Below are positions 43,278 through 52,492 of a stretch of DNA of 64,000 bases, in pieces. Origin of the DNA: Cryomorphaceae bacterium (GTDB lineage Bacteria; Bacteroidota; Bacteroidia; Flavobacteriales_D; Sanyastnellaceae); contig WGNM01000025.1 of NCBI GenBank assembly GCA_016124575.1, forward strand, positions 1 through 64,000, written 5' to 3'. Position 1 is the first letter of the stretch; each line of letters begins with the position of its first letter. Under the pieces are notes generated by a model, which searched no databases, was not told where the DNA came from, and saw only the letters and a list, made by a program, of their open reading frames with translations. Position numbers and translations under genes: made by a program.

Positions 43278-43916
43278 TTACCGCCCAAAATATTTGTTTA
43301 CTGCTTCGGTGCGGTTTTGGACATGCATTTTGGAATAAATGCGGTGGATGTGTTGTTTTATTGTCCCAACCGCGATGCCCATGCGATCAGCAATTTCTTT
43401 ATACAGCAATCCTTGTGAAAGCAGTGTGAGCACCTCTTGCTCGCGGTCGCTGAGGCCGTCGATATTTGCGTTTTCTGTGGGAGCTGAGCGGAATTGCGAC
43501 ACCACCCTTCGAGCGACATGAGCACTCATAGGTGCTCCGCCAAGCGTGAGTTCTTTCACAGCGTCGATGATTTGTTCGGGAGTAGAACTTTTCAGGATGT
43601 AGCCGTTCGCCCCGTTTTTTAGAGCTTCAAATACCCGCTGGTCATCATCGTTTACGGTGTACATCAGAAACTGTGATGCACGCGCTCTTTCGCGCAGTTG
43701 GGCAACACACGTGATTCCATCAATTCCAGGTAGGTTTATGTCCATGATAAAGACATCAGGGAAATCGACATACGGGAATTCGATTGCACCTTCTCCTGAC
43801 GAGTGAACTTGATCGATCAGGAACCCCTTTTCTGATTCAAAGAGATCGGTTAGCATTGCGCGAATGCGGTTGTCGTCTTCAACAATGCTGACCGAGATGA
43901 TGCCCTTTTGTTCCAT
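43278..43916 (-). CDS. NarL/LuxR-type response regulator
   Basis: This 212-residue regulator has an N-terminal receiver domain, with the acidic pair VEDD (12-15), the phospho-acceptor D59 in FIMDINLPGIDG and the Lys in LKSSTPEQI. A LuxR-type HTH follows (LSDREQEVLTLLSQGLLYKEIADRMGIAVGTIKQHIHRIYSKMHV). It is encoded 28 nt after its cognate histidine kinase gene. Phosphorylation should promote dimerisation and DNA binding. Candidate binding sites are the TAACWTTGGTTG copies. Confidence 0.93.
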   Translation of the reverse strand: MEQKGIISVSIVEDDNRIRAMLTDLFESEKGFLIDQVHSSGEGAIEFPYVDFPDVFIMDINLPGIDGITCVAQLRERARASQFLMYTVNDDDQRVFEALKNGANGYILKSSTPEQIIDAVKELTLGGAPMSAHVARRVVSQFRSAPTENANIDGLSDREQEVLTLLSQGLLYKEIADRMGIAVGTIKQHIHRIYSKMHVQNRTEAVNKYFGR

Positions 43917-43944
43917 GATAACGAAATTGGTTAAGATTCAGCAG

Positions 43945-45795
43945 CTATGCAATAGAACCTTTGTTAGTATTGAACGGGATGTTCAATTGCAGGCGCATGC
44001 CCTTTGGAGAAGTAATAAGAATGTTTCCATTCAAGTCTTTCGCTCTGCGCGACATGTTTTTCATTCCATTTCCACCACTGTTGGCATCACCGGAGAAACC
44101 CACGCCATTGTCTTCGATGACAATTACCAAAGCATTTTCCCACTTGATAGAGCAAATCACATGGTTTGCCTTACTGTGTTTCACGACATTGTGCAGGGCC
44201 TCTTTCACCATCAGAAATACATTGCGACGCTGCTGTGCCGAAAGTTCAAAGTCGGGCCACAAATCGGAGGATTCAACAGACAGGTCAATATTGTTTTCTG
44301 ATAAATAGTTGCGCGTGTAGCTCGAAACGTACACCACAAGATCTTCGAGATTTGTCTGATCAACATTCATCGACCAGATGATTTGGCGCATGCTATCGAT
44401 CAGTTCACCGGCTGTATTTGCGATGGTTTTAAGCTGTACTTTTTTCTCAGGATCTTGTTCGGTGCGAATGGCCATTTCGCTTTTTAACTTCAGAGCGCTC
44501 AAACCTGCGCCAAGATCATCATGCATATCGCGACCCACCTGTTCGCGGATTTGCAGCTCAGCGATGATTTTTTCTTGTTGCAGTCGGCTCACTTCAAGAT
44601 CGGCGAAACGTTTTTCATTTCTTCGGCGAATGCGAATGGACTGGTAGATGAACAGCAGAAAGAGGATGATAAAGGCAGAAGCAGCAATTACAATGCGTTG
44701 ATTGAATTTGAAGTTTTCGAGTTCTTCCTCCTTTTGTTGCAGGCTCAGACGTTCGAGTTCAAGGTTCGCATTTGATTGCAGCAGAGCGGCCTGTGTGGTT
44801 AGTGCCGACTGCACATTACGGGAAGTAATTAAACTATCGAAATGACGCCATTGGCTCAGATGAAACAGCGCGCCGTTCAGATCATTCATCCGTTTTAGAA
44901 TTTGAGACGTCCGCTTCGCATGGTTGCGTTGATTCACCATTCCTATTTCCTGTCCGTACATAGCCAGATGGAGATTTGATTCGGAAAGGTATTTTTTTGC
45001 TTGAGCAGCGTTGCCCATAGCTGCCGAGGCTTCAGCTTTGCCCACATAGGCATCGAGGGCTACATCGTAATCGGTAGCGTTGAGTGCTGCTACAAGAGCT
45101 GTGTCGTACCAGCGCAAAGCCGCTTCGGTATCATTGGTTTTTAGCGATAAATCGCCCAGAGATAATTGAGCAACAGCAATGGCACGCGGGGCATTGGCAC
45201 GTTTCGCAAATTCGAGCGATTGTTGCAAGCAAACATAAGCAGTATCGTAGATATGGATTTTCGTCATATAGCTGCCTATGTTGCCAAAGATGTGGTGCAG
45301 CTCAGAGATTGGATAACGCGAAGCAGGGTTTTTCGGATAATAATCCAACGCCTTAGAAAGTTGCGAAAGCGCGCCCTCACTTTCTTCAATGTTCTCGTAC
45401 AGCAAACCCTTTAAATTGTAGATGTTGGCGATTAACAGACTGTCTTTGAGTCCTTCTGCTATCAGCAAACCCTTATCTAAATCGCGCATCGCCTCATTGA
45501 ACAAACCCTCGTAATACAGCACCTCAGCGCGGTAGCTCAGCAAGTAGTACAATTCTTCTTTATCGCTTTGAGGATCAATTAATTGCAATGCTTCGCCAAT
45601 GTATTGAATCGACGTATCGTCATGGAAGGCATCCATTTGATACAAGATTTTATCCATGTATTCAGCGACAGCCTTATTTTCAAACGGCGGTAATTTCTTT
45701 ATGGTTCGACCCAAAGTTTGTTGGGCATCGACATCTGCGACGGTTAGGAGCGAAGAAAAGCAGAGGAAAAGAATACAGCGGAGTTTCGACATCAT
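43945..45795 (-). CDS. TPR-containing sensor histidine kinase (NarX/DesK type)
   Basis: This 616-residue protein has a signal peptide, then about six TPR-like repeats in the periplasm (residues 40-330). A coiled coil with one membrane helix (VIAASAFIILFLLFIYQSI) comes next, then a HisKA_3 domain with the phospho-acceptor His in REQVGRDMHDDLGAGLSALK (about 424). The C-terminal ATPase domain has EALHNVVKHSKA and VIEDNGVGF. This architecture is common in Bacteroidota. Its partner regulator is immediately downstream. A TATGTTTG box lies 7 nt before the first ATG. Confidence 0.92.
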   Translation of the reverse strand: MMSKLRCILFLCFSSLLTVADVDAQQTLGRTIKKLPPFENKAVAEYMDKILYQMDAFHDDTSIQYIGEALQLIDPQSDKEELYYLLSYRAEVLYYEGLFNEAMRDLDKGLLIAEGLKDSLLIANIYNLKGLLYENIEESEGALSQLSKALDYYPKNPASRYPISELHHIFGNIGSYMTKIHIYDTAYVCLQQSLEFAKRANAPRAIAVAQLSLGDLSLKTNDTEAALRWYDTALVAALNATDYDVALDAYVGKAEASAAMGNAAQAKKYLSESNLHLAMYGQEIGMVNQRNHAKRTSQILKRMNDLNGALFHLSQWRHFDSLITSRNVQSALTTQAALLQSNANLELERLSLQQKEEELENFKFNQRIVIAASAFIILFLLFIYQSIRIRRRNEKRFADLEVSRLQQEKIIAELQIREQVGRDMHDDLGAGLSALKLKSEMAIRTEQDPEKKVQLKTIANTAGELIDSMRQIIWSMNVDQTNLEDLVVYVSSYTRNYLSENNIDLSVESSDLWPDFELSAQQRRNVFLMVKEALHNVVKHSKANHVICSIKWENALVIVIEDNGVGFSGDANSGGNGMKNMSRRAKDLNGNILITSPKGMRLQLNIPFNTNKGSIA

Positions 45796-45833
45796 GGCAT
45801 ATCAAACATAAATCGAAGATATGGAATAGACCA

Positions 45834-45845
45834 TAACATTGGTTG
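45834..45845 (-). promoter_or_regulatory. shared motif TAACWTTGGTTG, copy A, upstream of the kinase
   Basis: It lies 38 nt upstream of the kinase start and about 23 nt upstream of its -7 box (45803-45810), a position suited to an activator or repressor site. Confidence 0.4.
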
Positions 45846-45883
45846 GAGTCGACCATTAACAAACCAAAGAAAGCGAAAACAGG

Positions 45884-46891
45884 TTAGCTGCGGACATCGA
45901 GCGCATCGCGCAGACCGTTTCCAATCATCATAAACGACAGTACCAGCAGCATGATGAGTAGGCCGGGCAGAATTGCAAGATAGGCCAGATCGGTAGTGAT
46001 TAGCGCGTAGTGTTCCTTGATCATATTGCCCCAGCTCGGCGTTGGAATTTGGGCCCCGATGCCGAGGAAGCTCAGACCCGCTTCAATGAGAATCGCGCTT
46101 GCGAAATTGGCTGCTGAGATAACAATGATGGGGCCAGAAGCATTGGGAAGAATGTGACGAAACATGATACGGAAATTGCTCAATCCGAGCATTTTCGCCG
46201 CCTCCACATATTCTTTTTCCCGGATGCTTAAAAATTGTCCGCGTACTACCCGTGCCACCTCCACCCACATCGTTAGTCCAACCGCTACAAACACCTGCCA
46301 GAACCCCTTTCCGAACGCCAGCGTGATAGCGATCACCATCAGCAACGTTGGGATGCTCCACACCACATTGATCACCCAGGAAATAACAGCATCTGTTTTT
46401 CCACCAAAATACCCAGCACAGGCACCCAGCACAATTCCCAAGAGGAGAGAGATCAGCACAGCGATAAAGCCTACAGATAGCGACAGTCCGGTGCCAGCCA
46501 TCAGTCTGCTGAGGAGATCGCGGCCATACTTATCGGTACCGAGCAGATACCTGCGGTGCTCAACTTTAAAATCTGCATCATTCGCGCTGATTGCGCGAGC
46601 TGAAGCATCGCCAAAAGGAGTGTAGAGGGTCACCTCACCCGTTTGTTCAATATGCGAAATGGGTACCTCACTGCCATCGGAAAAGAGGATGACATCGACT
46701 TTGAATCCAGGTTTTTGGCGAGCGATAGACAGATTTTGGTTGTTGGCATCGCGAGAGTTATCAGGACGTATCGCAGCACCTCCGAGCGCTATCAATATTA
46801 GGAAAACAATGAAGAGTACACCTGCTAGGGCAGGCACATTTTGCTTGAAACGCTTGATCGCTTGACGGACAGGAGAATCGTTCACCTTCAT
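45884..46891 (-). CDS. oligopeptide/dipeptide-type ABC transporter permease (OppC/DppC)
   Basis: This 335-residue inner-membrane permease belongs to the DppC family. The start MKVNDSPVRQAIKRFKQN at 46891 fits the cytoplasmic N-terminus; an upstream ATG adds an unlikely leader. After helix 1 comes a long periplasmic insert (about residues 45-110). Then LLGTDKYGRDLLSRL and four further helices follow, with the EAA loop EYVEAAKMLGLSNFRIMFRHILPNA that contacts the ATPase. The partner DppB permease, ATPases and binding protein are not next to it. It ends NGLRDALDVR. Confidence 0.88.
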   Translation of the reverse strand: MKVNDSPVRQAIKRFKQNVPALAGVLFIVFLILIALGGAAIRPDNSRDANNQNLSIARQKPGFKVDVILFSDGSEVPISHIEQTGEVTLYTPFGDASARAISANDADFKVEHRRYLLGTDKYGRDLLSRLMAGTGLSLSVGFIAVLISLLLGIVLGACAGYFGGKTDAVISWVINVVWSIPTLLMVIAITLAFGKGFWQVFVAVGLTMWVEVARVVRGQFLSIREKEYVEAAKMLGLSNFRIMFRHILPNASGPIIVISAANFASAILIEAGLSFLGIGAQIPTPSWGNMIKEHYALITTDLAYLAILPGLLIMLLVLSFMMIGNGLRDALDVRS

Positions 46892-46904
46892 GATGTAAAA
46901 GTGC

Positions 46905-47981
46905 TCATATACGGCGGTCTTTCCAAGTAGGACGTACCACAAATCCTAACAAAGCAATGGTGAGGATGAAGAAAGGGTGCACCACAGACACCCAAAAAAC
47001 ATCGATAATTCGCTTTTTATTGAGGAGCCATTTTGCGGCAGGGGCGAGGACAGCCAGATCCACCAATATTTTCACAGCGAGGACCGAGAGAAAGAACGCA
47101 GCATTAAAAGAAAGAATAGCAGCGACGGCGGTTATTGCAAAAGCAAGAGAAAAGAGCAAGACACTCCAGGAAAGGTAGATCGTTAGACCGTCGGAATAGC
47201 TTGACGCCTTTTTTCCCCAGCGTATTCTTTGATGCAGCAGCGATTTTAGATTTCTCGTGCCGCTCGTACCGACAATTAGTTCTTGCTGGTGGGCCCAGAT
47301 GACCTTGCTTTTTTTCTTCTTGGCAGCATGCACCAGAAACACATCATCGCCCGATGCCAGTTCAGGCCGCAGGTCGGCATACATATCCATCCACAGCTCT
47401 CTTTTAACCGCCATCGCGGCACCATTGGCGAGGGTAGGATGATTCATATTTGCACAAGCCGCGGTTACCACCATGAGAGAAACGAAGTCTAATTCTTCGA
47501 TGGCAGAATAACGGTTTTTAGCATTGAGAGTGATCGGGAAGAGCACCACATCGGCATCTGTTGAACCCAACAAAGTCAGCGCATTGGTTATCCAATTTTC
47601 AGGAAGCACCACATCGGCATCGAGAAAAATCAACCAAGGATTTGTTGCCAAGAGCGCACCCGTTTTCAGCGCCGCTTTTTTACCTTGTCCGGCCGAGCAA
47701 ACCACCCTACCACCCTGTTGAACTGCGATATTTGCCAGTTCAAACGTATTGTCTGAGCTGTGATCATCAATTACCGTAACCGTATATCCAAAGGCGCTGT
47801 TTGGAATTAAATTACGCACTAGAGATGTAATATTATCTGCTTCATTTCTGCAGGGTACAATCACATCCGCTTCAGCGATAAGATTTTTGGTGGGTACGCG
47901 AGTAGGGCGATGCCAGAACCAGCCCAGCAAGAGAATCAGGGAGAAGTAATTGATGAAGACGGCAAGGAAGACGATGGTCAT
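46905..47981 (-). CDS. family 2 glycosyltransferase, membrane-bound
   Basis: This 358-residue protein has an N-terminal membrane helix, a GT-A domain with VIVPCRNEADN, DDHSSDNT and the metal-binding FLDADVVLP (D-x-D), then GDDVFLVHAA and QRIRWGKKASSY (the Q-x-x-R-W motif). Three C-terminal hydrophobic helices follow. The QxxRW motif is typical of processive or membrane-linked GT2 enzymes. It overlaps the flippase-like gene by 4 nt, suggesting a glycolipid pathway. The acceptor is unknown. Confidence 0.85.
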   Translation of the reverse strand: MTIVFLAVFINYFSLILLLGWFWHRPTRVPTKNLIAEADVIVPCRNEADNITSLVRNLIPNSAFGYTVTVIDDHSSDNTFELANIAVQQGGRVVCSAGQGKKAALKTGALLATNPWLIFLDADVVLPENWITNALTLLGSTDADVVLFPITLNAKNRYSAIEELDFVSLMVVTAACANMNHPTLANGAAMAVKRELWMDMYADLRPELASGDDVFLVHAAKKKKSKVIWAHQQELIVGTSGTRNLKSLLHQRIRWGKKASSYSDGLTIYLSWSVLLFSLAFAITAVAAILSFNAAFFLSVLAVKILVDLAVLAPAAKWLLNKKRIIDVFWVSVVHPFFILTIALLGFVVRPTWKDRRI

Positions 47982-48919
47982 GACAGTCTTTTACTTCTAA
48001 AAAATAGCACCATACCGGCCATTGAAGGTAGGAGAATATTGATGATCCAAACCAAAAGTGTTGCAATAAACGCCACTGCGGGATCGATACCAGCGGCAGG
48101 CAAGAGCATTACCGCCATTGATTCGCGGACCCCTAGTTCAGCCAAAGCAAAAGAAGGAACGATGGTACTGCCCAAGTACACTAGTGCAATACGAAAGAGC
48201 ATTTCTGTTGTATCACCATCGAATCCAAAAGCCAAGAGCACGCAAAGAAATTGCGAAGAAAAAACCCCATATCGGGCCATACTGAGAAACAAAGTTCGTC
48301 CGTTTTCACGACGATTGTACCGCTGCAGTCCTACCAATTTTTTACCCAGCCACCCATTTTGGTTTACCGATTCGCGAAGGATGTGGCTCCAGCCCGGTTC
48401 GATGTAGAAAAGCAGCATGATCAGCGTTGCAGTCCATACCGGCCACCGCAGCGGCAGCGCTACTTGCCACCAGAAAAGTTCAGAAGGATAGACAAAGGAG
48501 GCCACCAGAACCAGAGCAATGCTACCAGCAATAAGTGTAGTAAGCAATTGCGCGATAGAGCTATTTCCAAAAGCGAATAAATCGCGTGATCGCGAGCCAG
48601 GTGCCGAGCTGTTCATTCTGCCCGGTCCTTCCCCCAGTCGGTTTGGTGTCACCAATCCGAAATATTGACCCACCAGCACATCGATCAAGCATTGTTTCAA
48701 GCTGCGCAGAGAATGAGCAGTTAGCAACCACCATTTTAAAGCCTCGATGAACCAATTGAGAGGCCATAGCAACACAGCCAGCACCAAGTAATGTATTCTT
48801 TTTATTTCAGCATCGTTCCAATTCCAATCACCATTGAGGCGTGAGAAGATAAGCCAAACCAAAACCAGCGGTAAGACAAAGCGAAGAGAGAAACGAAAAA
48901 TCGACTTCAGTAGTTGCAA
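47978..48919 (-). CDS. flippase-like integral membrane protein (UPF0104/AglD type)
   Basis: This protein of about 313 residues has seven or eight helices and belongs to the lysylphosphatidylglycerol synthase transmembrane-region superfamily. [25 protein letters not shown] (PNRLGE) and [20 protein letters not shown] (ELGVRE) are its signatures. I choose the TTG at 48919 because the frame upstream of it ([13 protein letters not shown]) lies over the ruvC promoter and reads as non-membrane leader. It is cotranscribed with the GT2 gene. Lipid or glycolipid translocation is proposed for the family. Confidence 0.75.
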   Translation of the reverse strand: MQLLKSIFRFSLRFVLPLVLVWLIFSRLNGDWNWNDAEIKRIHYLVLAVLLWPLNWFIEALKWWLLTAHSLRSLKQCLIDVLVGQYFGLVTPNRLGEGPGRMNSSAPGSRSRDLFAFGNSSIAQLLTTLIAGSIALVLVASFVYPSELFWWQVALPLRWPVWTATLIMLLFYIEPGWSHILRESVNQNGWLGKKLVGLQRYNRRENGRTLFLSMARYGVFSSQFLCVLLAFGFDGDTTEMLFRIALVYLGSTIVPSFALAELGVRESMAVMLLPAAGIDPAVAFIATLLVWIINILLPSMAGMVLFFRSKRLS

Positions 48920-48924
48920 AGTGC

Positions 48925-48932
48925 TACATTTG
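48925..48932 (+). promoter_or_regulatory. -7 box of ruvC
   Basis: TACATTTG lies 24 nt before the GTG start of ruvC. It supports that start over an in-frame ATG at 48834 on the far side of the box. Confidence 0.5.
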
Positions 48933-48956
48933 AAGTGCAAAGGTATTTTATTTCGA

Positions 48957-49514
48957 GTGGCGCAAGAAAAGATCATAATGGGTATTGACCCGGGGACAAC
49001 CATAATGGGTTATGGTTTGGTGTTGGTGAAGGGCAAGACCCCTGAAATGTTGGCCATGGGCGTTTTGCATTTGAGCAAGATTAGCGACCACGGATTGAAG
49101 TTGCAGCGCATTTTTGACCGTTGCATTCAACTCATAGATGAGTATCACCCCGATGAGTTGGCTATTGAAGCACCTTTTTTCGGACAGAACGTACAATCAA
49201 TGCTTAAGCTCGGCAGAGCGCAAGGCGTTGCCATTGCTGCAGCCTTGTCGAGACAGATACCTTATACAGAGTATGCACCGAGGAAGATTAAACAATCGAT
49301 AACCGGCAGCGGTAGTGCTTCAAAAGAACAAGTGGCTGCTATGTTAACCACCGTTTTGAAGCTATCAAAAGAAGACATGCCAAAAGAATTGGATGCTACC
49401 GACGGACTGGCGGCAGCCTTGTGTCATTTTTATCAGAGTGGCACCCCAACGAGCACCAAGTCGTACGGCAGTTGGAAAGCTTTTTTGAGTGATAATCCGG
49501 GGAGGAAGGGGTAG
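48957..49514 (+). CDS. ruvC: crossover junction endodeoxyribonuclease RuvC
   Basis: RuvC resolves Holliday junctions with RuvAB. The 185-residue protein, starting at a GTG, has the catalytic carboxylates in order: IMGIDPGT (first Asp), LAIEAPFF (Glu) and the paired [12 protein letters not shown] (last Asp residues). Length and motifs are normal. It is divergent from the flippase/GT2 operon. Its stop codon is embedded in the left arm of the first hairpin repeat of the second cluster (49510-49534). Confidence 0.95.
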   Translation: MAQEKIIMGIDPGTTIMGYGLVLVKGKTPEMLAMGVLHLSKISDHGLKLQRIFDRCIQLIDEYHPDELAIEAPFFGQNVQSMLKLGRAQGVAIAAALSRQIPYTEYAPRKIKQSITGSGSASKEQVAAMLTTVLKLSKEDMPKELDATDGLAAALCHFYQSGTPTSTKSYGSWKAFLSDNPGRKG

Positions 49515-49656
49515 CTTCGAGGGCCTCAGCTACCTTTCGAGGGCCTCAACCGTTGGCTTCGAGAGCCTCAGCCAACGGTTGAGGGCTTTGCAGTCGTTGG
49601 CTTCGAGAGCCTCAGCCAATAATATTTAACCGTTGGCTGAGGCTCTCGAAGCCAAC
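49510..49656. repeat. second cluster of hairpin repeats with fixed core and variable arms
   Basis: There are four copies. Copy 1 has arms GGTAGCT/AGCTACC around TCGAGGGCCTC (49517-49527). Copy 2 has perfect 15-bp arms CCTCAACCGTTGGCT / AGCCAACGGTTGAGG around TCGAGAGCCTC (49559-49569). Copy 3 has its core at 49603-49613 with arms TTGGCT/AGCCAA. Copy 4 is inverted, core GAGGCTCTCGA at 49639-49649. Copies 3 and 4 together form a perfect 24-bp inverted repeat. The element begins on the ruvC stop codon and ends before the csp terminator. Confidence 0.8.
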
Positions 49657-49671
49657 AATTACAGAAAACAA

Positions 49672-49694
49672 AAAGCCCCGCAGAGCGGGGCTTT
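49672..49694 (-). terminator. intrinsic terminator of the cold-shock gene
   Basis: AAAGCCCCGC (49672-49681) and GCGGGGCTTT (49685-49694) form a perfect 10-bp stem with a 3-nt loop. A T-rich tail follows on the minus strand. Confidence 0.88.
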
Positions 49695-49722
49695 AAAGTT
49701 TTGCGGAATATATAGCGAATGA

Positions 49723-49914
49723 TTACGCGAGGTTCACATTCACTGCACTTGGTCCTTTCTGACCATCTTCGACTTCGTAAGTTACTTGGTCTCCTTCGCC
49801 GATGCGAGTTCTTGTGCCAGTTTTGTGTACAAACACATCTTTGCTTCCATCTTCTGGTGTGATAAAACCGAAGCCTTTCTCATCGTTGAAGAATTTTACT
49901 GTTCCTTTATTCAT
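49723..49914 (-). CDS. cold-shock domain protein
   Basis: This 63-residue OB-fold protein binds single-stranded RNA and DNA. RNP1 (KGFGFITP, 13-20) and RNP2 (DVFVHKT, 26-32) are intact. Compared with CspA it is short, and [23 protein letters not shown] covers the third and fourth strands. It is monocistronic with a TACCTTTG box at 49935-49942 and a strong terminator. No long 5' leader of the cspA thermosensor type is possible with that promoter. Confidence 0.93.
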   Translation of the reverse strand: MNKGTVKFFNDEKGFGFITPEDGSKDVFVHKTGTRTRIGEGDQVTYEVEDGQKGPSAVNVNLA

Positions 49915-49934
49915 TGTAATGTATTGTTAAAGGA

Positions 49935-49942
49935 CAAAGGTA
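49935..49942 (-). promoter_or_regulatory. -7 box of the cold-shock gene
   Basis: TACCTTTG on the minus strand, 20 nt before the ATG. A TTTTG further upstream is only 14 nt away, shorter than the usual spacing. Confidence 0.5.
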
Positions 49943-50242
49943 CCCCGTTTTCGATGCAAAAGGTAATTTATATGCTTTTTTAATTGATTATCAGTTGTTT
50001 TCATTTTTTTTGGGTGTATAGAAAACATGATGTTATCCACTGATACCAAAGGATTCAAAGCTACTGAGAGCATCAGAGATATTTTGAGCGAACAACATAA
50101 ATTGGCATTTATGGAGCATTGAATTGTAGACTTTTATGCTCGAAATAGGCTTTTAACCCAATTTTGAAGGTGTGGTTTGGGAACTTTTTTCGAGTTTTTA
50201 TACCACAATCATGGTTGCTAGCGTTCATCGAAAAATCTATTT

Positions 50243-50872
50243 ATGCGAAAGTTTACAGCGTTCATTTTGACGGCTACCGTATCGTCAGCCCTCATTTTCG
50301 GATTTCGTCAACCATTGGCAGAGCCGCTTCAAAGTGGCGATTTGGTTTTCCAGGTATCGAAATCTGAACAAAGTGAAGCCATACAAAAAGCCACGGGATC
50401 GAAATACTCGCATGTGGGGATCGTTTTTTTCGAAGGCGATTTACCCTACGTGTATGAAGCTGTGGGTCCGGTGCGTAAAATCGATTTGGACCATTGGCGT
50501 ATGCAAGGCACCACCGATGAATTTGCCGTGAAGCGCTTAAAGAATGCTGCTGAAGTGCTTACTGCGGCCAATTTGAAGAAGCTACAATCGGCAGGAAAAC
50601 GATTTGCCGGTTTACCGTATGATTTCAAGTTTGAATGGTCGGATGATAAAATATACTGTTCGGAGCTGGTGTGGAAGATATACCATGAAGCATTGGGCAT
50701 TGAGCTTTGCAAGAAACGCAAGCTTTCGGACTACAATCTCAAGAGCAAAGTTGTACAACGCACCGCTGACGAGCGATACGACGGGAATTTACCGCTCAAC
50801 GAAGTCATGGTTTCACCTGGAGATTTATTTGAAAGTGAGCTTTTGCGGACAGTAGAGCATAAGCACAACTGA
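50243..50872 (+). CDS. YiiX/YebB-like NlpC/P60-type cysteine hydrolase
   Basis: This 209-residue protein has an N-terminal signal-like segment (MRKFTAFILTATVSSALIFG) and a permuted papain-like domain. SGDLVFQVSKS opens the domain, KYSHVGIVF carries the His, and KIYCSELVWKIYHEALGI the Cys. This fits YiiX/YebB-type (DUF830) proteins, related to NlpC/P60, which act on peptide or lipid amide bonds. The motif spacing is intact. The substrate is unknown. It stands alone, 84 nt before a lipoprotein gene. Confidence 0.8.
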   Translation: MRKFTAFILTATVSSALIFGFRQPLAEPLQSGDLVFQVSKSEQSEAIQKATGSKYSHVGIVFFEGDLPYVYEAVGPVRKIDLDHWRMQGTTDEFAVKRLKNAAEVLTAANLKKLQSAGKRFAGLPYDFKFEWSDDKIYCSELVWKIYHEALGIELCKKRKLSDYNLKSKVVQRTADERYDGNLPLNEVMVSPGDLFESELLRTVEHKHN

Positions 50873-50955
50873 CAGATACTCATTGGATATTGCCAACTAC
50901 TCATTCAAATCGACAAGGTTGTTTTTTGCTGACTTTATTTGCAAAAAAAATCACG

Positions 50956-51525
50956 ATGAAAAATTTTTTATTGGTTGGCACGCTGATGCTAGTTGCACTT
51001 GTTGGATGTAAGAAAGAAGAAATTGAGCCTGTTTCAAGCAATAATTCTTCAGAGACATTGTACGGTTACATTACAGGCGAACAAGGCAGTTATTTTACAA
51101 TAGAAGCACCAGATGGCTCAGAGACCAACGTTTGGGGTCAGAACGTGCTCGGTTGGGACAGTGGTAATTTGTTGAACGGCAGCTTTTTCCACATGTTACG
51201 CGTGCAGGTAGGCGACACGTATTGTTATTTAAAATACAGCTTTCCGAGTGGAACCAACTGGGAGCAGGAAGTTCAGCAGAATAACAACCTAACACCTACC
51301 CCCTTTGAATTGCAATCATCCGCAAACATGTCGGCACCGGTTGTTGAATGGTACGCGCCCAACAGCACAGAGTGGACGGGCAATGCCACAGGTGAAGTTG
51401 CCTTGTTACTGAACGAAGACATTGAGGGCACCATGTTCGATTTATACGGCATAGTGGATGGAACCTTTAACGGCGTCGGTGGCCAGTACCGCGTTCACGG
51501 TCAATTTTGGAAAATGGATATCTAA
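50956..51525 (+). CDS. hypothetical lipoprotein
   Basis: The ATG at 50956 starts a lipoprotein signal (MKNFLLVGTLMLVALVGCKK). The mature 170 residues are rich in Ser, Gly, Thr and aromatic residues and look all-beta (LYGYITGEQGSYFTIEAPDG, VAL..NEDIEGTMFDLYGIVDG). I recognise no family. A TTTATTTG -7-like box lies about 20 nt upstream. It converges on ddl, with 1 nt between the two stop codons. Confidence 0.6.
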   Translation: MKNFLLVGTLMLVALVGCKKEEIEPVSSNNSSETLYGYITGEQGSYFTIEAPDGSETNVWGQNVLGWDSGNLLNGSFFHMLRVQVGDTYCYLKYSFPSGTNWEQEVQQNNNLTPTPFELQSSANMSAPVVEWYAPNSTEWTGNATGEVALLLNEDIEGTMFDLYGIVDGTFNGVGGQYRVHGQFWKMDI

Positions 51526-51526
51526 T

Positions 51527-52492
51527 TTAGAGGTGGTTGAGCAGGGTAGAGATAAGGAAGGTCTTATTTATACCCTGTACAGCCGCTTGTTGTGGGATGA
51601 TGCTCGCCTCTGAGAAACCCGGAACAGTGTTTATTTCAATCACGTGAGGGACACCCCTTACGATCATAAAGTCGACCCGTATCATGCCACCACAATCCAT
51701 CAACCGGTAGATATCTTCGCTTATTTTTTTCACTTTCGCCATCGTATCGTCATCGATGCGAGCCGGAGTAATTTCATTTGATTTCCCCTCATATTTCGCT
51801 TCGAAGTCGAAAAACTCATTTTCCGAAACAATCTCTGTGGCTGGCAAAGCCAGGATATCGTTATCCCAAGGAATGACCCCACACGTTACTTCGGTTCCTT
51901 CCAAGAACGATTCGATGAGCACCTCCCCATCTACTGCAAACGCTTTTTTAATGGCAGGTGCTAGCTCATCCGCGTTGTTAACGCGAGAAGTACCTAAGCT
52001 GCTGCCACCACGATTGGGTTTTACGAAACAAGGCAACCCAATTTCATCGATCAACGCGCTGTTAGAAGGTGAATTTTTAGCTGTAAGGATGCGGCTTTTC
52101 GCGACAGGGATGTTGAAAGAACGCAAAGCCAGCGTGGTTAAACCCTTGTTGAATGTCAGCGCCATGTTGAGCACACCACCGGTAGTGTACGGAATGCCAA
52201 TCATATCCAAATAGCCCTGCAAAATACCGTCTTCACCTGGAGTGCCATGAATCATGATGAATGCAGCATCGGGGATGAACTGAACACCGTGAATCATGAC
52301 AGAAAGATTTGCTTTGTCGACAGGGATATTTACCCCATCGACAACAGCGTGCCAGCCATCCTGATAGATACGAATCAAGATCGGATCAAAAAGCGATCGA
52401 TCGATATTGTTCATCACCATATTGGCGCTGCGCTCAGAGATTATTGATTCACCTGAGTATCCGCCAGCGAGCACTGCTATTTTCCTTTTCAT
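51527..52492 (-). CDS. ddl: D-alanine--D-alanine ligase
   Basis: This ATP-grasp enzyme makes D-Ala-D-Ala for peptidoglycan. The N-terminus KIAVLAGGYSGESIISERSA is the substrate-binding start. IHGTPGEDGILQGYLDMIGIPYTT follows, then CFVKPNRGGSSLGTSRV (ATP-grasp), and the metal-binding VDFMIV and VIEINTVPGFSEASI close it. The start at 52492 is used; two further in-frame ATGs lie within 15 nt upstream. At about 321 residues it is of normal length. It is convergent with the lipoprotein gene. Confidence 0.93.
   Translation of the reverse strand: MKRKIAVLAGGYSGESIISERSANMVMNNIDRSLFDPILIRIYQDGWHAVVDGVNIPVDKANLSVMIHGVQFIPDAAFIMIHGTPGEDGILQGYLDMIGIPYTTGGVLNMALTFNKGLTTLALRSFNIPVAKSRILTAKNSPSNSALIDEIGLPCFVKPNRGGSSLGTSRVNNADELAPAIKKAFAVDGEVLIESFLEGTEVTCGVIPWDNDILALPATEIVSENEFFDFEAKYEGKSNEITPARIDDDTMAKVKKISEDIYRLMDCGGMIRVDFMIVRGVPHVIEINTVPGFSEASIIPQQAAVQGINKTFLISTLLNHL

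Noticed and set aside
48834-48956. Upstream ATG for ruvC adding 41 residues
   Set aside because: The extension is basic and unrelated to RuvC, and the -7 box at 48925 lies within it.
50027-50122. 31-codon ATG frame (MMLSTDTKGFKATESIRDIL) in the gap before the YiiX-like gene
   Set aside because: Too short, no promoter or recognisable motif; may be chance. The rest of 49984-50242 shows nothing.
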